A stretch of DNA of 64,000 bases from Deinococcus roseus (GTDB lineage Bacteria > Deinococcota > Deinococci > Deinococcales > Deinococcaceae): NCBI RefSeq assembly GCF_014646895.1, contig NZ_BMOD01000001.1, forward strand, positions 538,982-602,981. Reading direction: 5' to 3'. The first letter of the stretch is position 1, and the number at the start of each line of letters is the position of its first letter. Below the pieces are notes generated by a model. The model ran no database searches. It was given only the letters and a program-made list of their open reading frames with translations, and had not been told where the DNA came from. A program made the position numbers and the translations under genes. This document shows, one piece after another, positions 25,401 through 33,823 of this stretch.

Positions 25401-26447
25401 CTATTCCCCAGTGTCCGTGCTGCTGCCTTCTTCTTCCAGAGGCTCATCAAACCAATCGGGACCTTTTGACTGTTCCCTCAGAACAACCACCTCTGAAAGG
25501 GTATGAAAAGGTCGATGGATCTGCTCGAACATGGCTTCCTGGGGGCAACTGGGGATGCAGGCTCCGCATCCGGTACAGGACGCCACATCCAGCATGATGC
25601 GGAAATCGCCTTCTGGAGTGATTTCGCGTTTGATGGCCTCGGTGGGGCACACGTTCATGCACACCGGGCAGAAATTGCACTGGTCATTGACTCCAGGGGT
25701 CACCCAGAACACCTCTGTGTCTGGAGCCGGGGTGGGTTTGAGGGCTTTTTTGCGCCAGATCCAGTCGGTGGGGATGCGCTCTCTGGGGTCTGACCAGTCC
25801 AGAAACGGCAGGGGCTGTTCAGGAATCAGGTCTGCAACCACCTGCTTGGCGGTGCCCATCAGGCTCCCCATGATGCCCCGGCGGCTGACAATGGCCCCTT
25901 TGTTTTCCTGGGTGGCGTTCTGGCCCTGCTGCAGGGTGAGTTTGAGAGGACGGCCTGTGGCTTCGCGGTACTGGTCGGCTCTGTCCACCACATCCATCAG
26001 GTGACGCAAAACTTCAGAGCCACCCACAGGACAATTGGCGCAATCCCCATGCAGCAAAGTCAGTTCTTTTCCCCAGGCCCCTGCAGCCACCAGGGAGGCA
26101 GGGGTGACACGGGACAGACACTTCAAAGTCGGGTGTGGGGTGCTGAGCTGGGAGCAGGCCAGTGTGGCTTCACTTCCCTGCTGCTTGTGGATGGCGTGCA
26201 TGGTGTTCTCAATGTCGAACTCCAGCGCACCCGAGGGGCACACCTGGGTGCACAGACCGCATCCGGTGCAATTGACCTCGCTGATGGTCACGGTGTTGCC
26301 AGACAGGTCAATGGCGTTGTGGGGGCACACATCCTGGCATTTGGAACAGCCTCCCACCGCGTAACGGGTCAGCAGGCAGCGTTCGGAGGTGAACCGGGGC
26401 GTGGGGTTGGTGAGTTTCAGGAAAGAGTTGAACAGCCCGCCGAGCAT
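25401..26447 (-). CDS. Polyferredoxin-like 4Fe-4S protein
   Basis: A 348-residue cytoplasmic iron-sulfur protein. Cys sets: C34-C37-C41 (with C24), C60-C63-C66-C70, a central group C98, C110, C136, C139, then C257-C260-C263-C267 and C291-C294-C297-C301. This suggests up to four 4Fe-4S clusters in two ferredoxin-like pairs around a divergent middle domain. An internal SRRGIMGSLMG (188-198) resembles a twin-arginine motif but is far from the N-terminus. The ATG at 26447 sits eight bases after TATGCT, consistent with a leaderless message. Electron-transfer partner unknown. Confidence 0.8.
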   Translation of the reverse strand: MLGGLFNSFLKLTNPTPRFTSERCLLTRYAVGGCSKCQDVCPHNAIDLSGNTVTISEVNCTGCGLCTQVCPSGALEFDIENTMHAIHKQQGSEATLACSQLSTPHPTLKCLSRVTPASLVAAGAWGKELTLLHGDCANCPVGGSEVLRHLMDVVDRADQYREATGRPLKLTLQQGQNATQENKGAIVSRRGIMGSLMGTAKQVVADLIPEQPLPFLDWSDPRERIPTDWIWRKKALKPTPAPDTEVFWVTPGVNDQCNFCPVCMNVCPTEAIKREITPEGDFRIMLDVASCTGCGACIPSCPQEAMFEQIHRPFHTLSEVVVLREQSKGPDWFDEPLEEEGSSTDTGE

Positions 26448-26507
26448 ATGGGCCCAGCATACTATGGCTGCATGAAAGCAAAGGTGCCCCACGGGGGGTT
26501 TCTGGGA

Positions 26508-26795
26508 TCAGGGAGACAGCCCATAAATCTGCAGAAACCGCTTCACCCGTTCGTCCAGGGTGAGCAGCGGAGCCACCTCCCCACACACCCAGTCTGGCTG
26601 GTAGTTTCTGCATACCGCTGGTCGATCCTGATAGATCGCACACAGGCAGTTGTCTTGCAGGTTGCCGCACCGGACCCCCAGGGGTTTTTGCAGGGTGCTG
26701 ATGTCCGGGGCAGCGCAGCAGGCCCCGCAGGCCGTGCAGTCTTTCAGCCAGGAAGATCGGGGAAGGTGTTCGGGGGGGGCATCAAAACGGCTCAT
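26508..26795 (-). CDS. YkgJ family cysteine cluster protein
   Basis: A 95-residue protein with the CTACGACC motif (residues 20-27), C43, C50/C52 and DRPAVCRNY (C62), the pattern of the YkgJ/CxxCxxCC family thought to bind zinc or iron-sulfur. The ATG at 26795 gives the family start; a longer frame from 26909 would overlap the preceding acetyltransferase gene by 53 bases and add an odd Cys/Gly-rich leader. Codirectional with the polyferredoxin 60 bases downstream, suggesting a shared role in metal or cluster handling (inference). Confidence 0.78.
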   Translation of the reverse strand: MSRFDAPPEHLPRSSWLKDCTACGACCAAPDISTLQKPLGVRCGNLQDNCLCAIYQDRPAVCRNYQPDWVCGEVAPLLTLDERVKRFLQIYGLSP

Positions 26796-26856
26796 AGCAG
26801 GTGTTTCAATTGTTGCAAATGGGTCATGACCGTTTCCGCACCCACACCCACAACCC

Positions 26857-27336
26857 TCACAGCTGTTTTTCCATGCACACCGATTCAGGGTCATGCACGT
26901 AATGGGCATAGGGGGGAATCACTGCAAAACCCATCTTTTTGTACAGCCCGATGGCTTCTGGCTGCCTGACTCCGGTTTCCAGACGGATCACCGAGTAGCC
27001 TTCTTTCCGGGCAAAAGCTTCAAGTTCTTGCATCACCTGAACGGCAATGCCTTTGCCCCGGTGGTGGGTCCGGGTGTACATGCGTTTGATTTCAGCGATG
27101 TGGGTTTCACTGTGGGTTTGCTCTGCATAAGGATAGGGCCGGATGCCGCAGCAGCTTGCAGGCTCTCCTTCCCAGCAGGCCAGAAGAAATTCATGCCTGG
27201 GAGCATAGAATTCATCCATGGTCATGCCCCCGGTGCCATCTTCCTGGGGGTAGCGGGCCATCAGGTCTGCACCCAGTTCGGCAATCAGCAGGTTCGCTTC
27301 TGGTCCCATGGGATCTGCAGATGTGATCGTGAGCAT
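26857..27336 (-). CDS. GNAT family N-acetyltransferase
   Basis: A 159-residue GCN5-related acetyltransferase. The CoA pyrophosphate loop is in KRMYTRTHHRGKGIAVQVMQ (motif R-x2-G-x-G), followed by LETGVRQPEAIGLYKKMGF (motif B), the usual ending. Its ATG shares one base with the stop of the preceding GNAT gene (TGATG). Two GNATs in tandem after a DinB gene point to modification of a small molecule or peptide; the substrate is unknown. Confidence 0.87.
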   Translation of the reverse strand: MLTITSADPMGPEANLLIAELGADLMARYPQEDGTGGMTMDEFYAPRHEFLLACWEGEPASCCGIRPYPYAEQTHSETHIAEIKRMYTRTHHRGKGIAVQVMQELEAFARKEGYSVIRLETGVRQPEAIGLYKKMGFAVIPPYAHYVHDPESVCMEKQL

Positions 27337-27812
27337 CAGGCAATCAGCCTTTCCATGCACATGACCATGGGGTCTTCCACAAAAGGCCCGTATTTGGGCA
27401 CCCGATTGTAGCCATGCTCCTCGAAGAAAAACTGGGCTTCGGAGTGGTTCTGGTCCATTTCCACCCGCATCAGCACATAACCCCTTCTGGCTGCACTGCG
27501 TTCAGCTTCCCGCAACAAGGCCGTTGCCACCTGTCTCCAGCGGTATTCAGGGTTGACCAGCAGCAACCTGAGCTGGGCCACCACATCGGTTTCTTCAAAC
27601 GGAAACTTGCGGTATCCCACGCATCCCACCGGATGGCCTTCCACAAAAGCCAGAAAGAAATCGGCTCCGGCCTTCAGAAAAGCATACAGACTGCCGGTTC
27701 CCAGGTTTTCAGTGAAGCTGTAAGAGGCGTTCTGTTCGGGTCCAAGCTGGTGCAGCAAATCCTCTGCAGTGATGGAGAGGGGATCAGAGGACCGGACGGT
27801 CACGTTCACCAT
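27336..27812 (-). CDS. GNAT family N-acetyltransferase
   Basis: A 158-residue acetyltransferase, paralogue-like neighbour of the one at 26857 (both end in a similar CMERL/CMEKQL tail and have a VEDPM/VHDPE segment before it, suggesting tandem duplication). The CoA loop reads NPEYRWRQVATALLREAE, a weaker version of R-x2-G-x-G/A, so CoA binding may be altered. The ATG at 27812 overlaps the DinB stop by seven bases; the longer frame upstream lies inside the DinB gene and is rejected. Confidence 0.83.
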   Translation of the reverse strand: MVNVTVRSSDPLSITAEDLLHQLGPEQNASYSFTENLGTGSLYAFLKAGADFFLAFVEGHPVGCVGYRKFPFEETDVVAQLRLLLVNPEYRWRQVATALLREAERSAARRGYVLMRVEMDQNHSEAQFFFEEHGYNRVPKYGPFVEDPMVMCMERLIA

Positions 27813-28288
27813 GACAGCCCCTCGCCCGGAGCAGGCCAGGCGGTTTCCACCATGCGGCGCAGCAAAACCACCTGTCCCCAGTGGTAGGCGTTGTGGATCA
27901 CAAAGGATTCCAGTCTGGCCCCCACGGTTTCGTTGTTTTTCAGGACCCGTTCGGATTCTTCCAGGGCATACCTTTTCAGTTGCTCCAGGTTGCTGAGGGT
28001 GCTGGTTTTCAGCAGCTCCCACTGGTCTTCTGTCACTTCTGGCCAGCCTTCTTCGGCATGTTCCACCGCATAGGATCCCATGCCACTCAGTACATCCAGG
28101 ATGTAATTCTGCCAGAAGTCAATGTGGGCCACCACTTCAGCTGCACTGTAGGGGGCACCTGCAGGCCGCTGGCAGGCCACCTCTGCAGTCAGATCAGAGA
28201 GGATTTTTTCAGGATTCAGAAAGGCTTCGCCACCAAAGAAGTAATTCGCCAGAAGTTGAGGGGTTGATCCTCGCAACAAATCGCTCAT
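27806..28288 (-). CDS. DinB family protein
   Basis: A 160-residue predicted four-helix bundle of the DinB/YfiT superfamily, which includes metal-dependent thiol-S-transferases. Candidate metal ligands are all present: His in VVAHIDFWQ (about 55) and the HNAYHWGQ pair (about 135-139). GGAGGG lies before the ATG. Its start overlaps the GrpB-fusion stop by four bases (ATGA), so translation is coupled. Biochemical role unknown. Confidence 0.82.
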   Translation of the reverse strand: MSDLLRGSTPQLLANYFFGGEAFLNPEKILSDLTAEVACQRPAGAPYSAAEVVAHIDFWQNYILDVLSGMGSYAVEHAEEGWPEVTEDQWELLKTSTLSNLEQLKRYALEESERVLKNNETVGARLESFVIHNAYHWGQVVLLRRMVETAWPAPGEGLSW

Positions 28289-29370
28289 GGTCCCTCCAGA
28301 TAAGTGTGGTGCCAGGGATGGCTGGCAGGAAGGTGCATTGCGAGCCAGTGTTTCTGGTCTGCATCCAGCCCGGGAAAGGTGCGTTCGGCATCTTCCAGGT
28401 CTTTGCCCCTCAGTCCTCCCCTTCCCCCGCTCTTATACAGTAACACCACCTCAGGAACCAGATGGGGAATGCCATAAATCCCTTGCTGCACAGCACAGGG
28501 ATGGGTCACCCTGGCATTGCGGCGACAGATCCAGTGCTGATGGCTGCCTTCGCTCAGCAAAAAGTCAATGGAGGGGTAATCCGGGTGGGTGGCGTGAATC
28601 TGGTGGTCGGGGAGTTCCAGCCGCTCTCCAGGCAACCAGGGAAAGAACCTTCCCTGCTGGATGCGCTCCAGGGTCCAGCCCCTTTCCAGCAAGAAGCGCT
28701 GCAATGGCAGCTGTTCATCCCGGTAAACCATCAAATCAATGTCTTCGTGGTGCCGCTGGACTTTGTGGGCCTGCACATCCAGCGCCCATCCTCCGGCCAC
28801 AGCCCAGTGCACGGGTGCACCCTGCATGGCCTGCTGGGCTTTGTGCAGAGGCCCGAACTGTTCTTCCCAGGCGATGGCCTCTTCCAGCAACGCATGAACA
28901 ATGGGGCTTTTGGAGCTGGTGTAAGAAGGTCGGTCATTGGGGTAACGGGCCGCCAGTTGCAATTTGATGTGTTCGTAACGGCGGGCGGCTTCAGGATGGG
29001 TGCGCAGGTGATCCCTGAACAGCAGGTGTTCCCACCAGAATCCGTTGTCGTTTCCCAGTTCCACCACATGCACATGGTGGGTTCTGGGATTGCGCTTGAA
29101 AAACATGCGTCCTGGCAGTCCTGCTTCCCCCATGAAGTCGTAACCCAGACGCACCAGCTGGTCGATGGCTTCCTGAGACAGGGGACGGGTGAGCCCCACC
29201 ATGATGTCAATCACGTCTTTGGCAGCGATGTTCTTGATGGACGTGGATCCGATGTGCTCAATCAGCAGCGGTCCCGTCACTGGAATGAGGGCTTCCAGCA
29301 GGAGTTTGCGTTCATGCTGGTAAGCTTTCGTCCAGAACGGGTTGTGCGCCACCAGTTCAATCTCAGGCAT
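28285..29370 (-). CDS. GrpB (UPF0157) domain fused to an aminoglycoside-type nucleotidyltransferase domain
   Basis: A 361-residue two-domain protein. Residues 1-165 are a GrpB/UPF0157 domain (EHIGSTSI at 38-45, KDVIDI at 51-56). Residues ~170-361 resemble 2''-type aminoglycoside nucleotidyltransferases: WAVAGGWALD (189-198) and HHEDIDL (207-213), the metal-binding acid pair. Both halves belong to the nucleotidyltransferase fold, making a tandem. Target unknown; resistance is not claimed. The ATG at 29370 lies seven bases after TATAAA, so the message is probably leaderless. First gene of the overlapping run to YkgJ. Confidence 0.78.
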   Translation of the reverse strand: MPEIELVAHNPFWTKAYQHERKLLLEALIPVTGPLLIEHIGSTSIKNIAAKDVIDIMVGLTRPLSQEAIDQLVRLGYDFMGEAGLPGRMFFKRNPRTHHVHVVELGNDNGFWWEHLLFRDHLRTHPEAARRYEHIKLQLAARYPNDRPSYTSSKSPIVHALLEEAIAWEEQFGPLHKAQQAMQGAPVHWAVAGGWALDVQAHKVQRHHEDIDLMVYRDEQLPLQRFLLERGWTLERIQQGRFFPWLPGERLELPDHQIHATHPDYPSIDFLLSEGSHQHWICRRNARVTHPCAVQQGIYGIPHLVPEVVLLYKSGGRGGLRGKDLEDAERTFPGLDADQKHWLAMHLPASHPWHHTYLEGP

Positions 29371-29510
29371 GTTCGGTTTATAGCATACTCTGGCCCACAA
29401 AAGCTGCCAGTTCATCACGTTGAGGGAAACCCCGGATTCCAGGCTGAAGGCAACAGCAGGTTGGGAGGCCCGGAAAGTGGATGCTCCTGTTGTCTTTTTG
29501 CTTCTTTTTT

Positions 29511-29543
29511 CTCTATGGCAGCTCTATGGCAGCTCTATGGCAC
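29511..29543 (+). repeat. Three-copy 11-base tandem repeat
   Basis: CTCTATGGCAG at 29511-29521 and 29522-29532, then CTCTATGGCAC at 29533-29543. The 11-base period is close to one helical turn. Confidence 0.85.
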
Positions 29544-29739
29544 CACAGAACCTGAGAAACATGCACTTGCTGCTGTTCTGAAACAAACTGAAATTTTGCT
29601 TTCCAAACAGAAAATGAATCATCTGGCCTTCTCAAAGTGAATGCCCCTGCATTTTCTTATCATGCCTTTCTCATTTCTTTTCTATTTCATCTCGAAATGC
29701 TACAGTACAGAAGACTTCAAAGGAGTGTGCGAAGTTAAC

Positions 29740-29767
29740 CCCCACCCGCCAATAGGGTGGGGATTTT
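29740..29767. terminator. Hairpin, possible terminator of wrbA region
   Basis: CCCCACCC (29740-29747) with GGGTGGGG (29755-29762), 7-base loop, then ATTTT on the plus strand. It lies 50 bases downstream of the wrbA-like gene, which reads leftward; on that strand the run after the stem is GGTTAAC, so termination there is doubtful. Confidence 0.4.
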
Positions 29768-29818
29768 GGTGTTGCTGATTCATGTTGCTGGTTTAAGGAC
29801 CTGTTCTGCCCGCCGTGA

Positions 29819-30448
29819 TCAATCCGCAGAACCTGCAGGGATTTGTTTGCCTCGCAAATACTGCTGGGTCACTTCAACAAGTCGACGGGTCTGATGCTGA
29901 ATGGCCTTCTTGCTGGTTTCTTCAAGACCCTGGCCTGTGGCTGTGACACTGGTGCCGTAAGGATTGCCTCCGGCTTTGAAAATGCTCTGGTCGGTGTAAC
30001 CCGGAGCCACAATGATGGTTCCCCAGTGCATCAGGCTGATGTACATGGTCTGCAGTGTGGTTTCCTGGCCTCCGTGGGGATTCAGGGCACTCGCCATCAC
30101 ACTGACCGTTTTGTTGGCCAGTCTTCCTGCAGCCCACAATGGCCCTGTGGTGTCAATGAAGGCCCTCACCTGACTGGCTGCACCACCATAACGGGTGGGA
30201 ACGCTGAAAAGGTAGGCATCTGCCCACTCCAGATCGGCAAGGGACGCTTCGGGAATGTCACGGGTTTTTTCCTGAAAGGCTTTCCATTCGGGTTTGCTGT
30301 TGATGGCTTCCTGGGGAGCGGTTTCCCTGATTTTCAGCAGCCGAACCTCTGCACCTGTCTGACGGGCTGTGTCTGCAGCAACCTGGGCCATTTCATGGTT
30401 GGTTCCGGTTGAACTGTAATAAATGACAGCAAGTTTGATTTTACTCAT
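29819..30448 (-). CDS. wrbA: NAD(P)H:quinone oxidoreductase, WrbA-like flavoprotein
   Basis: A 209-residue flavodoxin-like enzyme that reduces quinones by two electrons using FMN, protecting against redox cycling. Marks: YYSSTGTNHEMA (FMN phosphate loop), VPTRYGGAASQVRAFIDTTGPLW and the HGGQETT region. AGGAGG-like TGGAGG precedes the ATG at 30448; an in-frame upstream start at 30502 lacks one. Monocistronic. Confidence 0.9.
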   Translation of the reverse strand: MSKIKLAVIYYSSTGTNHEMAQVAADTARQTGAEVRLLKIRETAPQEAINSKPEWKAFQEKTRDIPEASLADLEWADAYLFSVPTRYGGAASQVRAFIDTTGPLWAAGRLANKTVSVMASALNPHGGQETTLQTMYISLMHWGTIIVAPGYTDQSIFKAGGNPYGTSVTATGQGLEETSKKAIQHQTRRLVEVTQQYLRGKQIPAGSAD

Positions 30449-30763
30449 GTTGAAACCTCCAGGTTCAATTTTATTAACCAGAGCATTTCGATACAGAAAC
30501 AAATTTCACATCTACAAAACCCATTCAAATCATGAAATCGGCATGTGTAAAATGAGCTAACCCTCAAAATTCAATTCATCGTTTTAAATCAATGCCAACC
30601 GATTAAATTGCCTCTGCTTTAAGATCCACCTTTACAAATGCGATCAGCACCAGCACAACTTTCTCAGGCAGCATTGTCCCTCAGAGGCAGAGGGCATCTA
30701 GACCAGCAGCATTGTCCCGGATTTTGCTCAAGAAAATGCCCAGTACACTTTGCACCTGCGGTC
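30449..30763. other. AT-rich divergent intergenic region
   Basis: Between the wrbA start and the chosen kinase start. The left 180 bases are AT-rich and should hold the wrbA promoter. The right part is open in the kinase frame from an ATG at 30638, but the implied 42 residues are Cys/Arg/Gln-rich and do not look like protein. Confidence 0.4.
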
Positions 30764-32644
30764 ATGGATAATGGGGAAATACCCAGGCAGTTTGCTTTGC
30801 TGCACTTACAACAGGACCAGAGGCAGAACTGGTCAGAGCAACAGGAGGTGGGTGTGGCCGAACAGTCGTTCTTGAAATCACAGTACCTGCAACTGGTTCA
30901 CCATCTGGTCAAAACCTTCAAGCTGCAAAGGGCCCTTCCTGAGCATGCAGAGCAGCTTTCCCTCCCCAGTTTGCTGCAGCAGCTTGTTGCAGATGACATT
31001 CGGGCTTTTGTGTTGCTGGATGCCAGTGGACGCATTGAAGTCAGCAATGCTGTCTTTCAGACCCAGCAGCCAGAAGGCAACACCCTGTGGAGCAGAGCGA
31101 ACCTGCAGGGTTTCAACTGGAGTTGTCATGTGTTGCCAGAATTGCCCCTTTTGACCTTGCAGGTGGGAGAACCCCTGTCCAGCAGCACCAGCGATGCCCA
31201 GGTCAGACAGTACCTCTCTGCCATGACCGATGTGATCATGGTGCTGGATCAGGAAGGGAGGCACCTGGAAATTGCCCCCACCCGTCCCACCCTGTTTTAC
31301 CGCCCCTCTCAGGACATGCTGGGGCGCACCATGCATGATCTGTTTCCCACGGTCTTTGCAGACCGTTTTGTGTCCAGATTGCGCGAAGCCCTGCACAAAG
31401 ACCAGGAAACCGAACTGGAATACCCCCTGACCATCCAGGACCATGAGGTGTGGTTTGGTGCCCGTTTCACTCCCCTGTCCCGAGACCGGGTGCTGTTGAT
31501 CTCCCGGGACATCACCGAACGCAAAAAAGCAGAACTGGCCCTCAGGGAAAGCGAGAAACGTTTTCAATTTGCAGCAGATCACGCTCCCGTCTTGATCTGG
31601 ATGAGCGGTCTGGATGGTGGAGCCAGTTTCTTCAATCAGCGCTGGCTGGAGTTTACAGGGCGGGATCCTTTTCAGGAAACCGGAGAAGGCTGGATGGAAA
31701 ACATTCATCCCCACGACCTGCCCGATTGCCTGCGCAATTTTCATGCCAACTTTCAATTGCGCAGGCCTTTCGAGATGGAATTCCGCCTCAGGCGTTTTGA
31801 CGGACAGTACCGCTGGGTGGTGAATCGGGGCACCCCCCGTTACACCCCTGAAGGTGAATTTCGGGGGTTCATTGGGGCCTGCATTGACATCGATGACCGC
31901 AAGCATGCCGAGGCTGCACTGCAACTCAGCGAACAGCGTCTGCGCACCCTTTCTGAAGCCCAGAAGCGTTTTGTGGCGGATGCTGCCCATGAACTCAGAA
32001 CCCCCCTGACCAGCATTCAGGGCAACCTGGACATCTTGCTGCGTTTCCATGACATCGAAGCAGAAGAAAAAGACGAAATCCTGCAGGATGTGCAGCGGGA
32101 AGCCGTGCGTCTGGGCCGTCTGGTCAATGACATGCTGATTCTGGCCCGCGGGGACAGTGGCATTCCTTTAAAAGAAAGTGTGCTGGATTTTCAACCTGTG
32201 GCACTGTCTGCCTGGCGGGAGTTGCAGCGCCTGTACCCCAGACACCAGTTTGAGGTTCAGGAAACCAGGCAGGCATTGCAGGTCTCTGGTGACCCGGACC
32301 GCCTGAAGCAACTCACCCTGATCCTGCTGGAAAATGCAGCCAAATACACCCCCGAACAGGGCCGCATCTCCATGGTGCTGGAACAGCAAAAAAACCATGT
32401 GGTGCTGCGTGTTTCAGACACCGGGGTGGGCATTGCCCCGGAAGACCTGGAAAAAGTCTTTGAACGTTTTTACCGGGTGGATCAGAGCCGTCATCGCGGA
32501 GAAGATCCTGGAGGAACAGGCCTGGGCCTCCCCATTGCCCAGTGGATTGTGCGGGAACACCGGGGCAAAATCTGGCTGGAAAGCCAGCCTGGGAAAGGAA
32601 CCACTGCAGTGGTGGAATTGCCGCTCTGGAAAGAACCAGGGTGA
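30764..32644 (+). CDS. PAS-domain sensor histidine kinase, soluble
   Basis: A 626-residue kinase without transmembrane segments. An N-terminal region of unknown fold (1-145), PAS domain 1 (about 148-250), PAS domain 2 with PAC-like end (about 265-385, ending GACIDIDDRKHAE), HisKA with phospho-accepting His409 in AAHELRTPLTSIQG and HATPase (about 505-622) with ENAAKY, DTGVGIA and GGTGLGLP boxes. Numbering uses the ATG at 30764; a start at 30638 would add 42 residues. No response regulator gene lies next to it, so its partner is elsewhere. Cytoplasmic sensing of an unknown cue. Confidence 0.85.
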   Translation: MDNGEIPRQFALLHLQQDQRQNWSEQQEVGVAEQSFLKSQYLQLVHHLVKTFKLQRALPEHAEQLSLPSLLQQLVADDIRAFVLLDASGRIEVSNAVFQTQQPEGNTLWSRANLQGFNWSCHVLPELPLLTLQVGEPLSSSTSDAQVRQYLSAMTDVIMVLDQEGRHLEIAPTRPTLFYRPSQDMLGRTMHDLFPTVFADRFVSRLREALHKDQETELEYPLTIQDHEVWFGARFTPLSRDRVLLISRDITERKKAELALRESEKRFQFAADHAPVLIWMSGLDGGASFFNQRWLEFTGRDPFQETGEGWMENIHPHDLPDCLRNFHANFQLRRPFEMEFRLRRFDGQYRWVVNRGTPRYTPEGEFRGFIGACIDIDDRKHAEAALQLSEQRLRTLSEAQKRFVADAAHELRTPLTSIQGNLDILLRFHDIEAEEKDEILQDVQREAVRLGRLVNDMLILARGDSGIPLKESVLDFQPVALSAWRELQRLYPRHQFEVQETRQALQVSGDPDRLKQLTLILLENAAKYTPEQGRISMVLEQQKNHVVLRVSDTGVGIAPEDLEKVFERFYRVDQSRHRGEDPGGTGLGLPIAQWIVREHRGKIWLESQPGKGTTAVVELPLWKEPG

Positions 32645-32775
32645 ATTGGCACAGTGAATTTCTGGCAACACAAGCAGGTTTTTCTGTACATCTCTAAAGA
32701 AAAACCCAAACTTTCATAAAGAAACAGCTTCTCATTTATCATGATGGGTCAGCGGCCAGCAGCTACTTTAAATGC

Positions 32776-33333
32776 ATGAAAACCCACATTCTGGCGGCCT
32801 CCGTGCTGCTGTTTTCTGTTGCCCTTGCCAAACCCCAGATCAGCACCCAGCGCATCATTGTGAACCCTGTTCCCACCGACCTTTACGTCAATGTGTGGCT
32901 GGACAAAGGCGGCAACACCCCCTCTTACTCGCCCGGAGAGAACATCCACATTTTCACCCGGGTCAACCAGGATGCCTACGTGTACCTGTTCAACATTGAC
33001 TCTGATGGGCAAATCGACATGATCCTGCCCAACGGCTATGACAGTGGGGACAACTTTGTGCAGGCCAACACCACCAAGGTCTTTCCTGGCCGCAACGATC
33101 CCTTTGAGTATGAAATTGCTGCCCCTTACGGCATCAACAAAGTGCTGGCCCTGGCCAGCCTGGAACCGCTGAACCTGCGCACCCTCACCCGCTTCCAGAA
33201 CGAGCAGAACACTTTTGCCACCATCACCATCCGTGGAGAGATGCCTTTCGCACGCAAACTTTCCATCATCATTCAGCCTCTTCCCCAGCAGGACTGGGTT
33301 TCGGACACGGCCAGATATAACGTCCAGTACTGA
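32776..33333 (+). CDS. DUF4384 domain secreted protein
   Basis: A 185-residue exported protein. Signal peptide 1-18 (ends SVALA). The mature part (VNVWLDKGGNTPSYSPGENIHIFTRVNQDAYVYLFNIDSDGQIDMILPNGYD) matches the DUF4384 pattern, a beta-rich domain common in Deinococcus surface proteins and serine protease/S-layer relatives; function unknown. It stands alone, followed by a terminator. Confidence 0.82.
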   Translation: MKTHILAASVLLFSVALAKPQISTQRIIVNPVPTDLYVNVWLDKGGNTPSYSPGENIHIFTRVNQDAYVYLFNIDSDGQIDMILPNGYDSGDNFVQANTTKVFPGRNDPFEYEIAAPYGINKVLALASLEPLNLRTLTRFQNEQNTFATITIRGEMPFARKLSIIIQPLPQQDWVSDTARYNVQY

Positions 33334-33358
33334 CATGCAGCCTTGAATCAACAACTCC

Positions 33359-33389
33359 AACAGCGGCCCAAAAACACTGGGCCGCTGTT
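33359..33389. terminator. Bidirectional intrinsic terminator
   Basis: Perfect 12-base stem AACAGCGGCCCA/TGGGCCGCTGTT with loop AAAACAC, between the convergent DUF4384 gene and the small unknown gene. Confidence 0.88.
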
Positions 33390-33408
33390 TCTGGCTTCAA
33401 CCCTGGAG

Positions 33409-33735
33409 TCAACTGGCGGAAACAGTCTCTTCCAGCTGAACCCTGCTGTGCAGGTGAAACACCTGCAAAATCCCCAGAAGCTGCTGCAGGTGCTCTGTGG
33501 CAATCCAGCATTTCCAGCCGTACAGGGAATCATAGCGGTGGTGCAACACCACCATCCGGTGCTTTTCGCTGGCGTACAGGGCACTCAAAACCTGTGTTTC
33601 AGGCTGGGCTTTGCTGCCACACCCAAATTCCAAGCTGGCACAGGCAAGGGCACGGATCTGAAACACGGCCGCATCTGGAACGCTGTACACATGATGGACC
33701 GTCAAGCTTGAATGGCTTCCTCTGGAAAAACCCAT
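33409..33735 (-). CDS. Small hypothetical protein
   Basis: A 108-residue protein that I do not recognise. A strong AGGAGG ends seven bases before the ATG at 33735, and the gene is bounded by a terminator, which argue that it is real. No signal peptide or membrane helix. It is rich in His and has three Cys (ACASLEFGCG and GWKCW). It lies 88 bases downstream of the SRPBCC gene on the same strand and may be its operon partner. Confidence 0.6.
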   Translation of the reverse strand: MGFSRGSHSSLTVHHVYSVPDAAVFQIRALACASLEFGCGSKAQPETQVLSALYASEKHRMVVLHHRYDSLYGWKCWIATEHLQQLLGILQVFHLHSRVQLEETVSAS

Positions 33736-33823
33736 GGGTGATCCTCCTGGCAGAACGGGATGAACAGCACGAGATGGAAAGCAGAACTTTGCAAAATGGG
33801 ACAGGATTTTACAGACCACAGCA

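Larger units (their letters stand above)
29371..29818. other. Intergenic region with a short tandem repeat, no gene
   Basis: Holds three copies of an 11-base unit (29511-29543) and a hairpin (29740-29762). No frame with a ribosome site. Confidence 0.5.

Noticed and set aside
26387..26420. Internal SRRGIMG in the polyferredoxin as a Tat signal
   Set aside because: It is near residue 188 of the protein, not at the N-terminus, and is not followed by a long hydrophobic stretch.
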